Positions 11,578 to 23,131 of a stretch of DNA of 64,000 bases are shown here, piece after piece. The notes under the pieces are model-generated. The model made no database searches, had not been told where the DNA came from, and worked only from the letters and a program-made list of their open reading frames with translations. The number at the start of each line of letters is the position of its first letter. The first letter of the stretch is position 1. The translations under genes and the position numbers were made by a program. This DNA is from Lingula anatina (taxonomy: Eukaryota > Brachiopoda > Lingulata > Lingulida > Lingulidae), in NCBI RefSeq assembly GCF_001039355.2, contig NW_019776100.1, positions 1 to 64,000 on the forward strand. The letters run 5' to 3'.

Positions 11578-11610
11578 CAAGGAGTTATAACAGTCTGTTA
11601 TAACTCCTTG
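11578..11610. repeat. Perfect 16-base hairpin
   Basis: CAAGGAGTTATAACAG is followed by a single T and the exact reverse complement. There is no coding context. It could be a very young fold-back or a cruciform-forming palindrome. Confidence 0.85.
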
Positions 11611-12280
11611 ATTTAACATACCACAAAAGTCTGGAATGTATGACATTCATTTGTTATTTGAATTGAGTTTTAAATTTATAGACCTAGCTATATCAAGGTG
11701 ACAGCTAGCTGGCTAACTTTCTAATTATGCAGGAGCTGTCTTAATGCTATAATTTAATGTTTACTGACTTAATTGTACCCCCAAGGTTCACATTTTTTTT
11801 TGTAATTTAAATTAGTGCACATACTGTATAGTGCCATACATATCATTTGGATATATTCTAAAGCTAACTCAACTAGACCAAAAGTTATGCAGCTTTTAGT
11901 GAAACCACAAATGTTTTTTATTCAGATGCCATGTACATTCAAATTTGAGACAAAATTAGCCCTACCAGATTTTTACCCCCAAAATATTGTCATTGTATAA
12001 CCTGAAATTTGGCAAACAGTATGTACTACAAAGGCAAAGGAGTTGAGCATGAGGACACATTTTCAATTTTGGTTCAGCGTTTTCAAAGTAGAGACATTAA
12101 CAGCTAATATTGAGCTAATCTAGGTATATCAGACATTGAATTCCCAGATCATAAAAGATTGTATTCTATATACTGGTACTGGTACATGTACATATATAAA
12201 AGGGAAAGATAAAAGGCAGCATGAAATAAAAATACTGTCATATCTTCCAAATTGGCAGGTCCAGGATTTTGCTGATTAAT

Positions 12281-12960
12281 GCCCCTATTTCACACAGACC
12301 ACGAATCCCACGAATGGCCATGAATTGACAAATTTCACGATTCGTGGTTGAATTGTAATCAGTTCGTGAAGTTCTTAACAGATTCGTATATATTCGTAGT
12401 CAGTTCTTGCACTTCTTGAATGACCAACAGGAATTAGTGGCAAAAACTTTGATGCCCCTATTTCACACGGACCATGAATCCCACGAATCGCCAGGAATTG
12501 AAAATTTCACGATTCGTGGTTGAATCGTAATCAGTTCGTGAAGTTCTTAACAGATTCGTATATAATCGTAGTCAGTTCTTGCAATTCTTGATCAATCGGG
12601 AATTCGTGGCAAAAATTTTGAGCTGTTCAAAGTTTTGGCCACGAACTCCCAATTCCAAAAAATCGTAGTGAATTTCTGGACAATATTTGTGTGATCCCAG
12701 CCGAATCCCAAGAATATTCGTAACACTATCTCACCTGTATTGTAACTGAATCGTAGAGCGTGTCGAATTAGACCAGAAAATTGGCAAAATCTCACGATTC
12801 CAGCCGAATCCCACGAATATTCGTAACACTATCGTACCTGTATCGTAACTGAATCGTGAGCGTGTAGAATTAGATCAGAAAATTGGCAAATCTCACGAAT
12901 CCTCACAAATCCTGAAATTTGTCAATTCCTGGGGATTCGTGGTCTGTGTGAAATAGGGGC
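12281..12960. mobile_element. Inverted-repeat transposon-like element with internal duplications
   Basis: The outer ends are GCCCCTATTTCACACAGACC and GGTCTGTGTGAAATAGGGGC, perfect complements for 20 bases. The first block of about 170 bases, including the terminal sequence, is repeated from 12454. A block of about 110 bases near the right side (CAGCCGAATCCCA...) is also repeated (about 12699 and 12800). ATTCGTGG/CCACGAAT motifs recur throughout. It has no open frame of note, so it is non-autonomous. Confidence 0.8.
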
Positions 12961-13496
12961 CTAAGGGGGAGAGGTTGAAAGATTATTTTTGTCAGATATA
13001 AGCCAACAGGCAAAGAGTTTCACTGCAATGATGATGGCTATAGGGCACAGGGATGAAAAAAAAATTTGCATTTTTTTTACTTGTTTTGCTCATACTTTTT
13101 TTAAAAGAAGGAGGAAGGGAGGGATAAAGGGTACCTAGGAAGCTAGGAAAGAGACAGCAGGCAAAGACATTGTACTATAGTAATTAAAAATTATAGCGGG
13201 GGGCACAGAAATGAAAAAATAATTTTTTAACTTTTTGCTCGTTATCCTTTTTTTTTTTTGAGGGGGGTCATACATAAGAAGCTAAGCAAAAGATATATAT
13301 ACCAATGAAAGGGGCTCAGAGCTAGGGGATCCTACTGTATATAGTTTTATTTTGCCTTTTAGAAACACTTTGAATAATAGAGATCCTGTGTGCCTGGCCC
13401 CATGTTTTTTCAAAAATGTACCCCATACTTTATGACTTTGAAACAGCATTTGGTGAAAAAAAAAATTTTCTGCATTTTAGTATTTTTATTTTCCAG

Positions 13497-15877
13497 ATGG
13501 GCACTGCCACAGAAGTGAAGGATATACCCTTTGGTATTGACATGCGAAGACAGTGCTTCTGCATAGATGAAAATCTGGTCCATACTAATAATGGCTCCTA
13601 TGGAGCAACACCCCGAAAAGTCCTGCAACACATGAGAAGGTGTGAATAGTTTTTTTCAGTGGTAATGAAGCAGCAGTCAGGATTGCGTACACTGTGTTGT
13701 TTGTTTACGACAATCATCAAGATGAAATGAATTAGTTAATGTTAATCAGTAATGTAAAGAGATATTATTATTATTATTATTATTATTATTATGAGCTGGT
13801 AAAGCCTTATCAGAATTTCATTTAACCAGATGTCAACTACAGAGCAACTTTGTTTTTATGATGAATGAATTCAAACTACATGTAAGAGTGTGGTCAAATT
13901 ATAGCACTGGGATTAGTAAGGGTTTTAATAAATCAGAGTTCAGGCAGAAAATTAAAAATATATTTACAAAACACACACAAAAAATAAAATAAAATAAAAA
14001 AATTGAAGGAAAAGGTAGTTTTAGCCAAAGGGAAATATAAGTGTGAAATAAGCTCATGCCAAAGTGACTGATATGTACAGATATCAGATACTTTTGTTTT
14101 ATAGAATTATGAAAATATGTTATGTTAAATTATGTTTTAACTTTCAGACTTCAGGAAGACAGGGAAATGCTTCAAGATGTCTTCATGGTAAAAAACCAGC
14201 GAGAATATTGGGACGAAAATCTTAGAGCAGTCTGTGACTTTATTGGAGCAAAATTTGAAAATACAGTGTTGATTCCAAATACCACAACAGGTAAGACTGT
14301 TCAAAATTTCAAGTTAACACTAAGCTTACAAAACATACTAAGAAATAAAATTGAATGTTGATTAATAAATTGTAAATCAGAGTAGTTCCTGCACTAAGAA
14401 AACAAAGTAGAGCAAGCCATTGTACAATCAATGGAATAATTCATTTTACCCTGGCCTTGAACATCTGACTGACTCGTTGATGTGAAAACATGTTTATAAA
14501 ACCTTTATAGAAAATTAATTTTACTGAGCTAATATATTCACACAGTTCTGGAAAAGTCCAGGTTAACACTTTCACATGAAGTTGACTGGTGTGAGTGCTA
14601 CCCAAGCTGTATAGTTTGATGCTTTGAAGAGATTCTCGGTGTCTTTTCCTGCAGGGATCAATGCTGTTTTCAAGTCTCTACCTCTACAACCTGGTGACAA
14701 GATCCTTATTACCAACCAGACATATAATGCAACCAAGAACATATGCCTAGAAGCCAGCTCCAAAGTGGAAGGTAGGAAAAAATGTTCATTTTTTCTTTGC
14801 AGTATAATTTTAGATTTGAAAAAAAGGAAGAAAAAATGTATGTTTTACTAACATGTAAAAGTTATTAACTCTTGTGAACATTTTATTTCATAAGCAATTT
14901 AAATTAATTTACTTTTTACAGTGACAGCTTTAATTTTTGTGACAACTGTTTTCTGTTGTTAGACATAACTAACATTGTCAAGGTGATCAAACATCACTTT
15001 AATTAATAGGTTCAGGTGTATGTCACATAGACATAACATTCCCCATCCAGTCAACAGAAGAAGTAGTGTCACTGTACAGAGACTACCTAGACCAACATAA
15101 CAATGTGAAAGTTGCAGTCATAGGTAAGTGCATGTGTACCTCAAAAAGTCTCCCCAGTCTCTAAAGAGAAGATAACCTTTGATGATGATGATACCACAGC
15201 TATTATTGTATATAAGATCCAACAGTTTTCTAGGACAATGCCATTTAGAGGGCATTTCCAGAGATTTAGATCGATCTTACTAGATTGACCTAACTCCCTG
15301 GGGGTTCACGCTAAATTGCAGTCAGCCGACTGCGCACGGAAGTTAATTACCCCCTTACAGCTTGTAGTAGGCGGGACGGACATTTAAGCTGGATTATCTG
15401 ACTGTAATCTGGTGAGACTCCCCACGGGGATAGATCGATCTAATATAACCCTTGACTGAAATTTTACTTGGTACACTGTAATGTGCAGCTATTTATAAAT
15501 GCTGAGTTTGTATATAGTATGTGTTTGTATGTATGATTTCATGAATAAAGGAATCGGCCAAAGAGTGATCATAAAGATATGATTATACTAGTAATATTAA
15601 TTTTCTATTTATTTATGATTTGTGACATATCATGGTAAACAATACTGAATAATCCTGGTGCATATAGTGTTTGATTTTAGACCTGATCAGTAGTGCCAGT
15701 GCTCTCCGAATGCCCCTCAATCAGCTGATCCAGGTTTGCAAGGAGAGAGATGTCATTGTGGTGGTGGATGCGGCACACTCAGTGGGGCAGGTCCCCCTTA
15801 ATGTTGAACAACTAGGAGAACTGGGAGCAGATTTCTTCACAGGTGATGGCAAGAATAAATTCATAGGTGTAGGAGTT

Positions 15878-15922
<45 letters not shown>

Positions 15923-18429
15923 TTAGTGTTTGTTGGGGGGGGGGGGGGACCCTCTAGGCCCCTTTCCTCCCACTTTTTCTACCATATTAGTCATGTGCAG
16001 GGAGAGCTAATCATATATAAAGGGACCACTCCCAACCCATATGTCTACTAGCTACTATCTCCTTTCACGCATCAACAAAGGTCTGCTCTCTGCCTCTAGC
16101 CAGGTGTTGGATTGTCCCCCAACTTTTCCAGTTGTTTTAACTCTTTTTCGACAGTCCTTCTCCATGTGGTCTTAGATCGCCTCTTCTCTGTGTCCCTCTG
16201 GTGTCCAGTACATGGCTACTTTTGTGGTGGAATTTGGGTCTTTTCTCAGCATATGGCCAATCCATTTCCATCTTCTTGTCCTGATGACTTCACTTGCCTT
16301 TCTCTCTTTGGTTTGTTTTAACAGATCTTCATTTGATATAGTCCTTGGCCAGATCCCCAACCATGTGACACTTTTTTTTAATGGTTTACCCCCCACCCCC
16401 ACGCCTTGCCACAAGCACTTAAAATTTGCTTCCCATGGACCATGATTTAATTACAGCCATTCAGCAACTGTTTTAGATATTGGAAACAGAAGAAAAGTTG
16501 AAAACAGAATATCAGACTTAAGTGATGAGTAAAACGTAGCAATATATGTTTGAAAGTTCTAGCCTTAGATATTCATAACAGGTGCGTGAGTACACCTGAC
16601 CATTTATTACCATACATAGTACATCACTGATCCACTTGATGCAATCATCAACTGTAAAGTTCCATGCTTGGATTTTTCAGCTTCCCTTCATAAGTGGCTG
16701 TATACTCCCAAAGGTTGTGGAGTCCTGTGGATTCATCCCAAACACCATGGAATTGTGCGACCAGCCATAGTGTCCCATGGATATAAACAAGGACTCCACA
16801 ATAACTTCTTCTTTCAAGGGACTCATGAATGCATCCCCCTGTTCTGTATTGGGAAAGCTATAGAATTTTACAAAGACATAGGGGGCTTGGTGAGAGTTTT
16901 CCTGATATGATTTGTATGATCATTTTTCAAACATTCATCAGTTGGTGAAATTTGAAAAATAGTAGTAGTAGTAATTAAGACATACATGTAGGTTGAGATT
17001 TTCAGGATTTTCAATTTTAAAAAACCCTTCTTGGAAGAGAAGTCAATGTTGACAGTGAACTCCCTTCCTCAATTTATTGCTGATTTATTTCCCTCCAAAA
17101 TTCCCCTGGTACATTTTTGACAAGTTTTGAATAGTGGACTTGGAATCACCCATGTTTTGAGATGAACAGAATTTTTATTAGTATGACTTAGGGAGGTTTA
17201 CATGGAATAGTGAGATTTTCATTTTTGAACAAATTGGCATTTTCAAGATGTTTCTCTGTGGGTTTGAAGCCCAGTGATAGTAACATTCTCAGAATGACCA
17301 CATTAACAATAGTACATTAAATTTGATGGTGATTAAGCAGTTCAGCATTATGGGATATTACATTGATCTTTAATTTTTGAATAAGTTGTTCATCAGTTTT
17401 AGGCTGCTTTGTCATTTGTTTGTTTAATTATTTGACAATTCTGTGCCTCAATTGTTCTTTTTAAAGTAAGAGAATATAAGCATTTTTTGGCATTGATTTC
17501 TAATGTATTTTCCTTATTTCAGTCCACTATAGCAAAGTATAACAGTGCTCTTGTGGCAGAGGGAGCAGCACATCTGGTTAAAGTTTGGGGTACCAAACAT
17601 TTGGAGATCCCCAAAGAAATGGAAGCGCCTTATATGAGACTAATAAAGCTCCCTCCATTAAACAACTATCCACCAAGTGAAATAGTAAACTATCTTTCCT
17701 CATTTTCCCCAAAAGAATCTATTTGTTAATATCAATTTTCAAAACTGTCTATATATAAAAAAGGCTTGTGGATGAAAGTAAGTGTCAGTGACAAATTGTT
17801 ATTAGTTTTACTGCAGCATTCATTTAATTTTTAAGTGAAGTTTTCAGCTTATGTATGTTTACTCCTTTGTAAACTATAGGGATCAATACAAGCAATTAAT
17901 GTACTACGTGACATGATACTTTGTATTTTCACTTATTTTTCTATTTCAGCTTCAACTTGTGGCAGATATTTACTTCAAGTACAATGTGATAGGTTGTGTG
18001 GTGCAGCCAGACAACGGAGACCTCTGGGTCAGAATCTCCGGACAGATCTGGAACACCATGGAGGATTACAAAAAACTTGGAGAAGCGTTGTTGAAACTTC
18101 AAGCAGAAGGTAAATGTAGCATTTTTATGTTTAAGAAACCAAATGTGCTTTTTGAGTTTTATTCTAATTGTTCTCCCTCCCCCCCCCCCCACCCCCACCC
18201 CATCAATGAATATTCATATATGCAAGATAAATAAAAGTTATAATATTTCAATTTAAGAGTTGGCTTATTTGATGAGTTTGGGCTATTTGGGAAAAATTAA
18301 TTTTACAAAAATTTAAAAAGATTATTCTAATGTGCATGAATTTGCTGAAAAATAAGATGGGTTGTTTGGCTTCACAAACATTTTTTTTTTTATTATTTTA
18401 CAGAAAAACAAGCTGGTGAACCACAGTAG
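13497..18429 (+). CDS. Class-V aminotransferase, isopenicillin-N-epimerase/LolT-like
   Basis: PLP-dependent fold-type I enzyme of the group that includes isopenicillin N epimerase, fungal LolT and ergothioneine-type C-S lyases. The substrate is unknown. Exons: 13497-13639, 14148-14290, 14655-14771, 15010-15123, 15681-15842, 16681-16889, 17523-17684, 17950-18109 and 18404-18429 (TAG). They total 1236 bases, or 411 residues, in frame throughout. Landmarks: N-terminal NNGSYGATP substrate loop (about residues 30-38), NTTTGINAVF helix start, VVVDAAHSVGQ with Asp202 and His205 for the cofactor ring, and ASLHKWLY with Lys231 as the Schiff-base lysine, followed by the PKGCGVLW strand. There is no obvious targeting peptide, so it is probably cytosolic. 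A LINE fragment sits in intron 5. An upstream leader exon may end at 10865. Confidence 0.88.
13763..13792. repeat. (ATT)n microsatellite
   Basis: About ten trinucleotide units lie in intron 1 of the aminotransferase. Confidence 0.9.
15269..15441. mobile_element. Short element with AGATCGATCT ends, copy 1
   Basis: AGATCGATCT stands at both tips. Read on the minus strand, its interior resembles the element at 38913-39080 (TCCCCGTGGGGA.., CAGATTA.AGTCAGAT, AATCC/CACCAGCTT, then ACTGCA..TTAGCGTGAA near the far end). Two related copies 23 kb apart define a family. It lies in aminotransferase intron 4. Confidence 0.55.
15879..15948. repeat. (GT)n microsatellite and G-run
   Basis: About 43 bases of GT repeat are followed, after 13 bases, by a run of about 14 G. 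Confidence 0.9.
16040..16414 (-). pseudogene. Broken LINE reverse-transcriptase C-terminal fragment
   Basis: The minus strand reads ISNEDLLKQT, RRWKWIGHMLRKDP and WTPEGH. After a frame change near 16172 it continues as KRRSKTTWRRTVEKEL. This order (RRW+WIGH.LRK, then W.P.G+R+.GRPK.TWRR..EKEL) is the familiar C-terminal tail of non-LTR retrotransposon polyproteins. The fragment is frameshifted, has stop codons further on, and is antisense within intron 5 of the aminotransferase. It is an inactive relic; the clade (RTE, CR1 or other) cannot be told from the tail. Confidence 0.75.
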
Positions 18430-19603
18430 ATGTGTCACAGAGGGCATACTTTGACAAGGATTGTTTGAAGATGAAACTAATTTGTTAATTCCCAAAGGAA
18501 AATGTTCTTAAGAGAAATGAAAGCATTCATTTTCATATACTTGATATAACTGTGATATTATTTGGGAAACCACAAGCGTGGATTTGTTAATCTACAAGTC
18601 GGTCTTAGACTGAAGTATCTAATAGGTACAGACCCGTCTTCCTTGAAGTCATAAACACATTCCACTCTTCATATAGTATTATATTCACTGTATTATGTTG
18701 GAAATTTAGGTTAAATCATTGCAGAGATTTTACATACATAAATTTTCTATGATTCAAGAAGAGCCCCGATATATCTACTACAATATGAAGTACGAATACA
18801 AAGTAAACAGGCAAAGAATAGACATGCACCTGTTATTAGGTATTTATCCTTAGATTCATTTACTTACATAACATATATTATATTTAAAGTCTTATAGGGT
18901 TAAACTTTAGTCACTGACCACAGTCAAGTGCCTGTTCACTTAGTTAAATGTTTTACATTCATTGACATTGAAGAAATGTACTGAAAGATTTTAATATTCA
19001 GTTGATCTCTGCTATTTTAAGCAGAAGGCAAATTTTAAGAAGCACTTTTGTGATTAAAACCCAGTGATTTTATCAGATGTATTTTTTTTCTTAATATTAA
19101 TTTGCCCATTGTGCAATACTTGTATTCAGTGGAGGGCTAGGGTTGGTGAAAAAATAAATCCTAAGCCCTTGTTTTCTATTTGAGTTTGCTCAATAAATTT
19201 AATCAGTTAAATATTCAGAAATATTGAGAACATCAAGCTTTTCAATATTTCTCCCTTTTAGTCCTTATAATTTCTTGTTGCTTACTTGCTTCTGTGATTT
19301 CACGATTTCAAACAAGACTGACCAATACCACTTTTAAAATTGCATGGTAAATTTCGCTATCGAGCATATCCCAGTAAGCGCCAAATAACAGGACTGAAAC
19401 TGTGATGCAACATTTTTTAGATTTTTCAAAATTGATATAGAAAACTTGTCTTTCCATTATTTTGGCAACATTCACGTCAAATGTGCATTGGCATTTATGA
19501 TAAAATTTCAGACAGGTCCAGCATCTGACCTAAAAGAAAATGGTCATCAATCCCCAAACCTGTACCCTCTGGGCCAAAATGTTAAAATTCCTCAGTGACG
19601 CAA

Positions 19604-19646
<43 letters not shown>

Positions 19647-19943
19647 GACATACATACACTCTCACACCAGACAAGACTTGGTGATTTTTTCTGTGTGGTA
19701 TAATGTCTTTCCCATTTCTCTGGGTAAGCAAAAATTAAACAACCAAGAGAAATCCATTCAACTTATTTATTTTTCTTCTTTTCAATATTTTTACAGAAAG
19801 TAATGTCTTTCAATATCCCTCAAGATCCATTTTTTCATGTACGTGAATCTTCTATCCTGTATCTGTATTATAACATTACAGTAATTCTGTGTAGAATGTT
19901 CCCTGCTGATCTTTCCCGCAGGTAGGATGACAGTGAAACGTTT
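18430..19943. other. Convergent 3' flanks of the aminotransferase and RPS5
   Basis: The two genes end tail to tail 1.5 kb apart. AATAAA motifs occur near 19149 and 19190 on the plus strand. A TTTATT near 19762 serves as AATAAA for the minus-strand RPS5 transcript. An (AT)n run spans about 19606-19642. No other coding signal was seen. Confidence 0.6.
19606..19642. repeat. (AT)n microsatellite
   Basis: Uninterrupted AT dinucleotides in the RPS5/aminotransferase 3' intergenic region. Confidence 0.95.
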
Positions 19944-21631
19944 TTATCTGTTTGACTTGGCAACTCTTTCCAGTTCATCCTTCTTCTTGATAGCATAAGA
20001 GTTGGAGGACCCCTGAAACAACAAATTCAATTCTCATCTATTAGCGCCAATTGGAATAATATTTTTCCTGTGATACGTAATGTATATTTAGGCTGTTCCT
20101 TAAAATGAAACTGAAACTCGTTTATTTTTGTGTCAAACAAGATCCAAATTTGATTTACAAGAAAATGATTCGTTAATTCTGGTCTGCAACCAAGCAAATA
20201 AACCTCACATCAACAACATTTGAAATGCTGAAGTAAATATTTGTACACATTTAACACTTAAATGTATTCACCATGTACACATTTAACACATGAATATATT
20301 TCCCATGATAAGAGTTACAAAATGTTTTCATACCTTTGCTGCATTAATCAATTCATCAGCTAAGCACTCAGCAATAGTCTTAATGTTACGGAATGCGGCT
20401 TCACGTGCCCCCGTACACAACAGCCAGATGGCTTGGTTGACACGCCTCAGTGGGGAGACATCAACGGCCTGACGCCTTACAGTACCAGCACGTCCAATAC
20501 GTGTGGAGTCCTCCCTGGGGCCACTGTTGATGATGGCGTTTACCACAACTTGGAGTGGGTTCTGAGGGGGGAGAGAAAAAAAGATCATGTAGACAAAGCT
20601 CTAGCTCGGTCACTTAAAAAGCTTATTTTTGCAATGAGAAAGAAATTCTGACATAAAAAGGGACAGTGTAAATTATATGCCAAAAAGATACACTTCAACC
20701 CAATGTGAAAATATACTAACAGTGAAAGCCTCTCCTAGAATATTGGAGACACCATGCAGAAAAGAGGTACTTATTAGTATAATCAGTATATGTTAAACAT
20801 TACAGAAAAAAAAACAAACAGAAAACTATATATCCTATATATTACCTCTCCAGTGAGTAAATAGATGATCTCAAATGCGTGTTTCACTATGCGCATGGCC
20901 AAGAGTTTTTTGCCATTGTTACGTCCGTGCATCATGAGAGAGCAGGTCAGGCGTTCCACGATGGGGCACTGTGCCTTCCTGAACCTCTTCACCTGGTAAC
21001 GGCCACCAGAGTGGGGCACAAACTTGGCATACTTCTCCTTGACAGCGATGTAATCCTAGAAGAGAATTGAGAATAAATGACAAACTGCAAAACATAATAA
21101 AGCAACTATGTAAGTCAAAACTCCCAATTATAACAAATTCCCACTTTGTATTTTCATTTATTTTATCGTTATTATTTTCTTTTTTTTTACATTTTAGACT
21201 TTTACATAATTTAAATTTAGAGAAGCTTTCAAGTAAAAAACAATATATTGCCCTATTTTTTATTTGAAACAGCAGATGTGGGTGGCAAGCATCTAAAAAG
21301 CAAATGATTTTCAGAATTATAACACGTTTTCAAGTTAATGTTGTAAAAAGATAAAAAAAATTGTTACAGTTGGTAAAGTTGTTTAATTTTAATGAAACAC
21401 ATCTGCTCTGCCGGACAACTTTCATCAGAATGTTAACTGTTCTTACACAAATTCTGAATGAAATAAATAATAAACTATCACTTATCTGAAATGACATGCA
21501 ATGTTACTTACTGTCAAGCTGATGTCACTAACTTGGACATCTTCTGATGACCAGCGACCGAAGAGCTTGATCTCCGGAGCTTCTGCTACAGCAGCCACAG
21601 GCGCAGCAACCTCGCTATCCCAGTTCTCCAT
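19944..21631 (-). CDS. RPS5: 40S ribosomal protein S5 (uS7)
   Basis: Small-subunit ribosomal protein of the uS7 family, which binds 18S rRNA in the head near the E site and mRNA exit. Exons on the minus strand: 21631-21512 (ATG), 21055-20846, 20561-20334 and 20012-19944 (TAA). Coding length is 627 bases, or 208 residues, close to animal RPS5 (about 204). The acidic, variable N-terminus starts [11 protein letters not shown]. The conserved core then matches animal RPS5 almost letter for letter: [72 protein letters not shown], ending [15 protein letters not shown] 5' untranslated exon near 22490-22524 with a TOP tract probably splices to about 21639. Confidence 0.98.
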
Positions 21632-21639
21632 ACTGAGAG

Positions 21640-23131
21640 CTGCAGAAAACAAGACATACTCCATGAATGAGACTGGTCAACTTGGAAGTTTAAGCATTTT
21701 AAGAAAAAACAGTGACATCGACTAATAACTTAAGGTATAATTTGCATCGACTTGAAGGGACATAATAAAATGTTAACATCCATAAATACTGACAATATTT
21801 ATAACTCTTGGCCCTGCTCAAAACTGTGTCATTACCACTTACAAAATGAGAAGAATGCACATTTTGGCTTTACCAAATAATCTGTGATTTTGGCAGGCTT
21901 ATATGATTAAGAAAAAAAAATTATGATTAATGCTTCAAAAACTGAATAATCAGACGACTCCCTGTTCCTTTTCTTCAGGTCTTATACGAGTAACACTGCA
22001 ATTTTCATGGTTTTTCACAATTTAGTTATGTGGTGTCTTTGATTAATGTCACTGCTGTTAATACTAATTTCTTTTTCAACTTTCATTACTGTTATTTCGT
22101 TGTCCACCCCTGAATGGGCTCGAGGGGCATTTTCCTAACACATTTCACACCAAGTAAAAGTAAGAATGAGACAGTAAACTGCCATTTGTGGGCTGCTTTA
22201 ATCAAAGTAAAAAGCTACTCCCTCATCTAGGTGGATTATACATAATAACTTTTGGAGTTCGATTTTAACACGATTTCACATGGGCGCAGCCATATTTGAT
22301 TCTCGGCAATAATACAAGGTTCGATTTCTGTATCAAATTAAATAATCATTGAACAGGTTTTCGATTACAACATCACAAGAGAGAATTCTTTGGTTTTTAT
22401 TTTGTATACTAGCAGACCGACAGCAGTAACGATTACACACGTTTGGATATATTGAGCATTTTTTCAGACCATAGAGAAGCATCAAGTACCTGTTCACTAG
22501 CCTTGTAAAAGAGGCGGAAGAGGGTTTCCTTCGGCTAAAACACGGGCTCCGGAAGTCAAAGAAAAATTAGGTCAAGTTTGCTGACAGAGGTAAGCAAGTA
22601 CTGTACTGTGAACTGATATGGAGGTTTTTCTTTAGAAGGGAGGGGGTGGTGCACGGGATGGGAGTACAGCTCAGGAAATTTAATGCAATAGACAGTGCCT
22701 GAGATATAGGTATGCAATATCAGTCGGTGTAAATACAGTACCCTCGCCATCTTTGAAGTGTTTTTTAAATTATAAATAGAGGACAGAAAAAATCAGCTGA
22801 TCGTCATTCATGACTCGGAGTCCAATCTCAGTCAATGCATAAATTGTTTCAGACTTTAAATTAAGCACGGAACTAAGGGCATTTTTTAGATGTGCCCTGT
22901 ATTTTCATAACTTTTGACGAACTCCATTTCTTCAATTTATTATTCCTAAATTTACTGACCTCTCTTTTTCAGAATTGAACTTGAGGTGCTGCAGCGTTTA
23001 ACGATGCCACCAGTGGTGCTTTATTGGTGCTGTTGGAACTGGTGTTCTAGTGGTGACTCCAGCAATGGTGCTTTAGAATATGCTGCCTGTTGGTAGTGGG
23101 TGTGAAGTGTTTGTCTGTGCCATGATCAAGA
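21640..23131. promoter_or_regulatory. Divergent promoter region between RPS5 and DIPK1
   Basis: About 21640-22489 looks like the leader intron of RPS5. Roughly 22525-22970 would then contain the shared upstream region or the DIPK1 leader. A splice acceptor at about 22971 (CTTTTTCAG) precedes an untranslated stretch leading to the DIPK1 ATG at 23132. No TATA box was recognised. Confidence 0.45.
22490..22524 (-). promoter_or_regulatory. RPS5 leader exon with 5' TOP motif
   Basis: The minus strand reads CCCTCTTCCGCCTCTTTTAC near 22524-22505, a C-initiated pyrimidine tract like the terminal oligopyrimidine leaders of ribosomal-protein mRNAs. AACAG followed by GTACTTG provides a donor at 22489. 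The acceptor TTTCTGCAG precedes the coding exon at about 21639. TOP leaders confer mTOR/LARP1-controlled translation. The start site is inferred from sequence only. Confidence 0.6.

Larger units (their letters stand above)
10866..13496. other. Intergenic or first-intron sequence before the aminotransferase
   Basis: It holds the hairpin at 11578, a large inverted-repeat element (12281-12960), and two diverged direct copies of a segment of about 120-160 bases (about 13033-13150 and 13185-13300, sharing GGGCACAG.ATGAAAAA and GAAGCTA.G.AAA). No coding exon was recognised. Confidence 0.55.
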
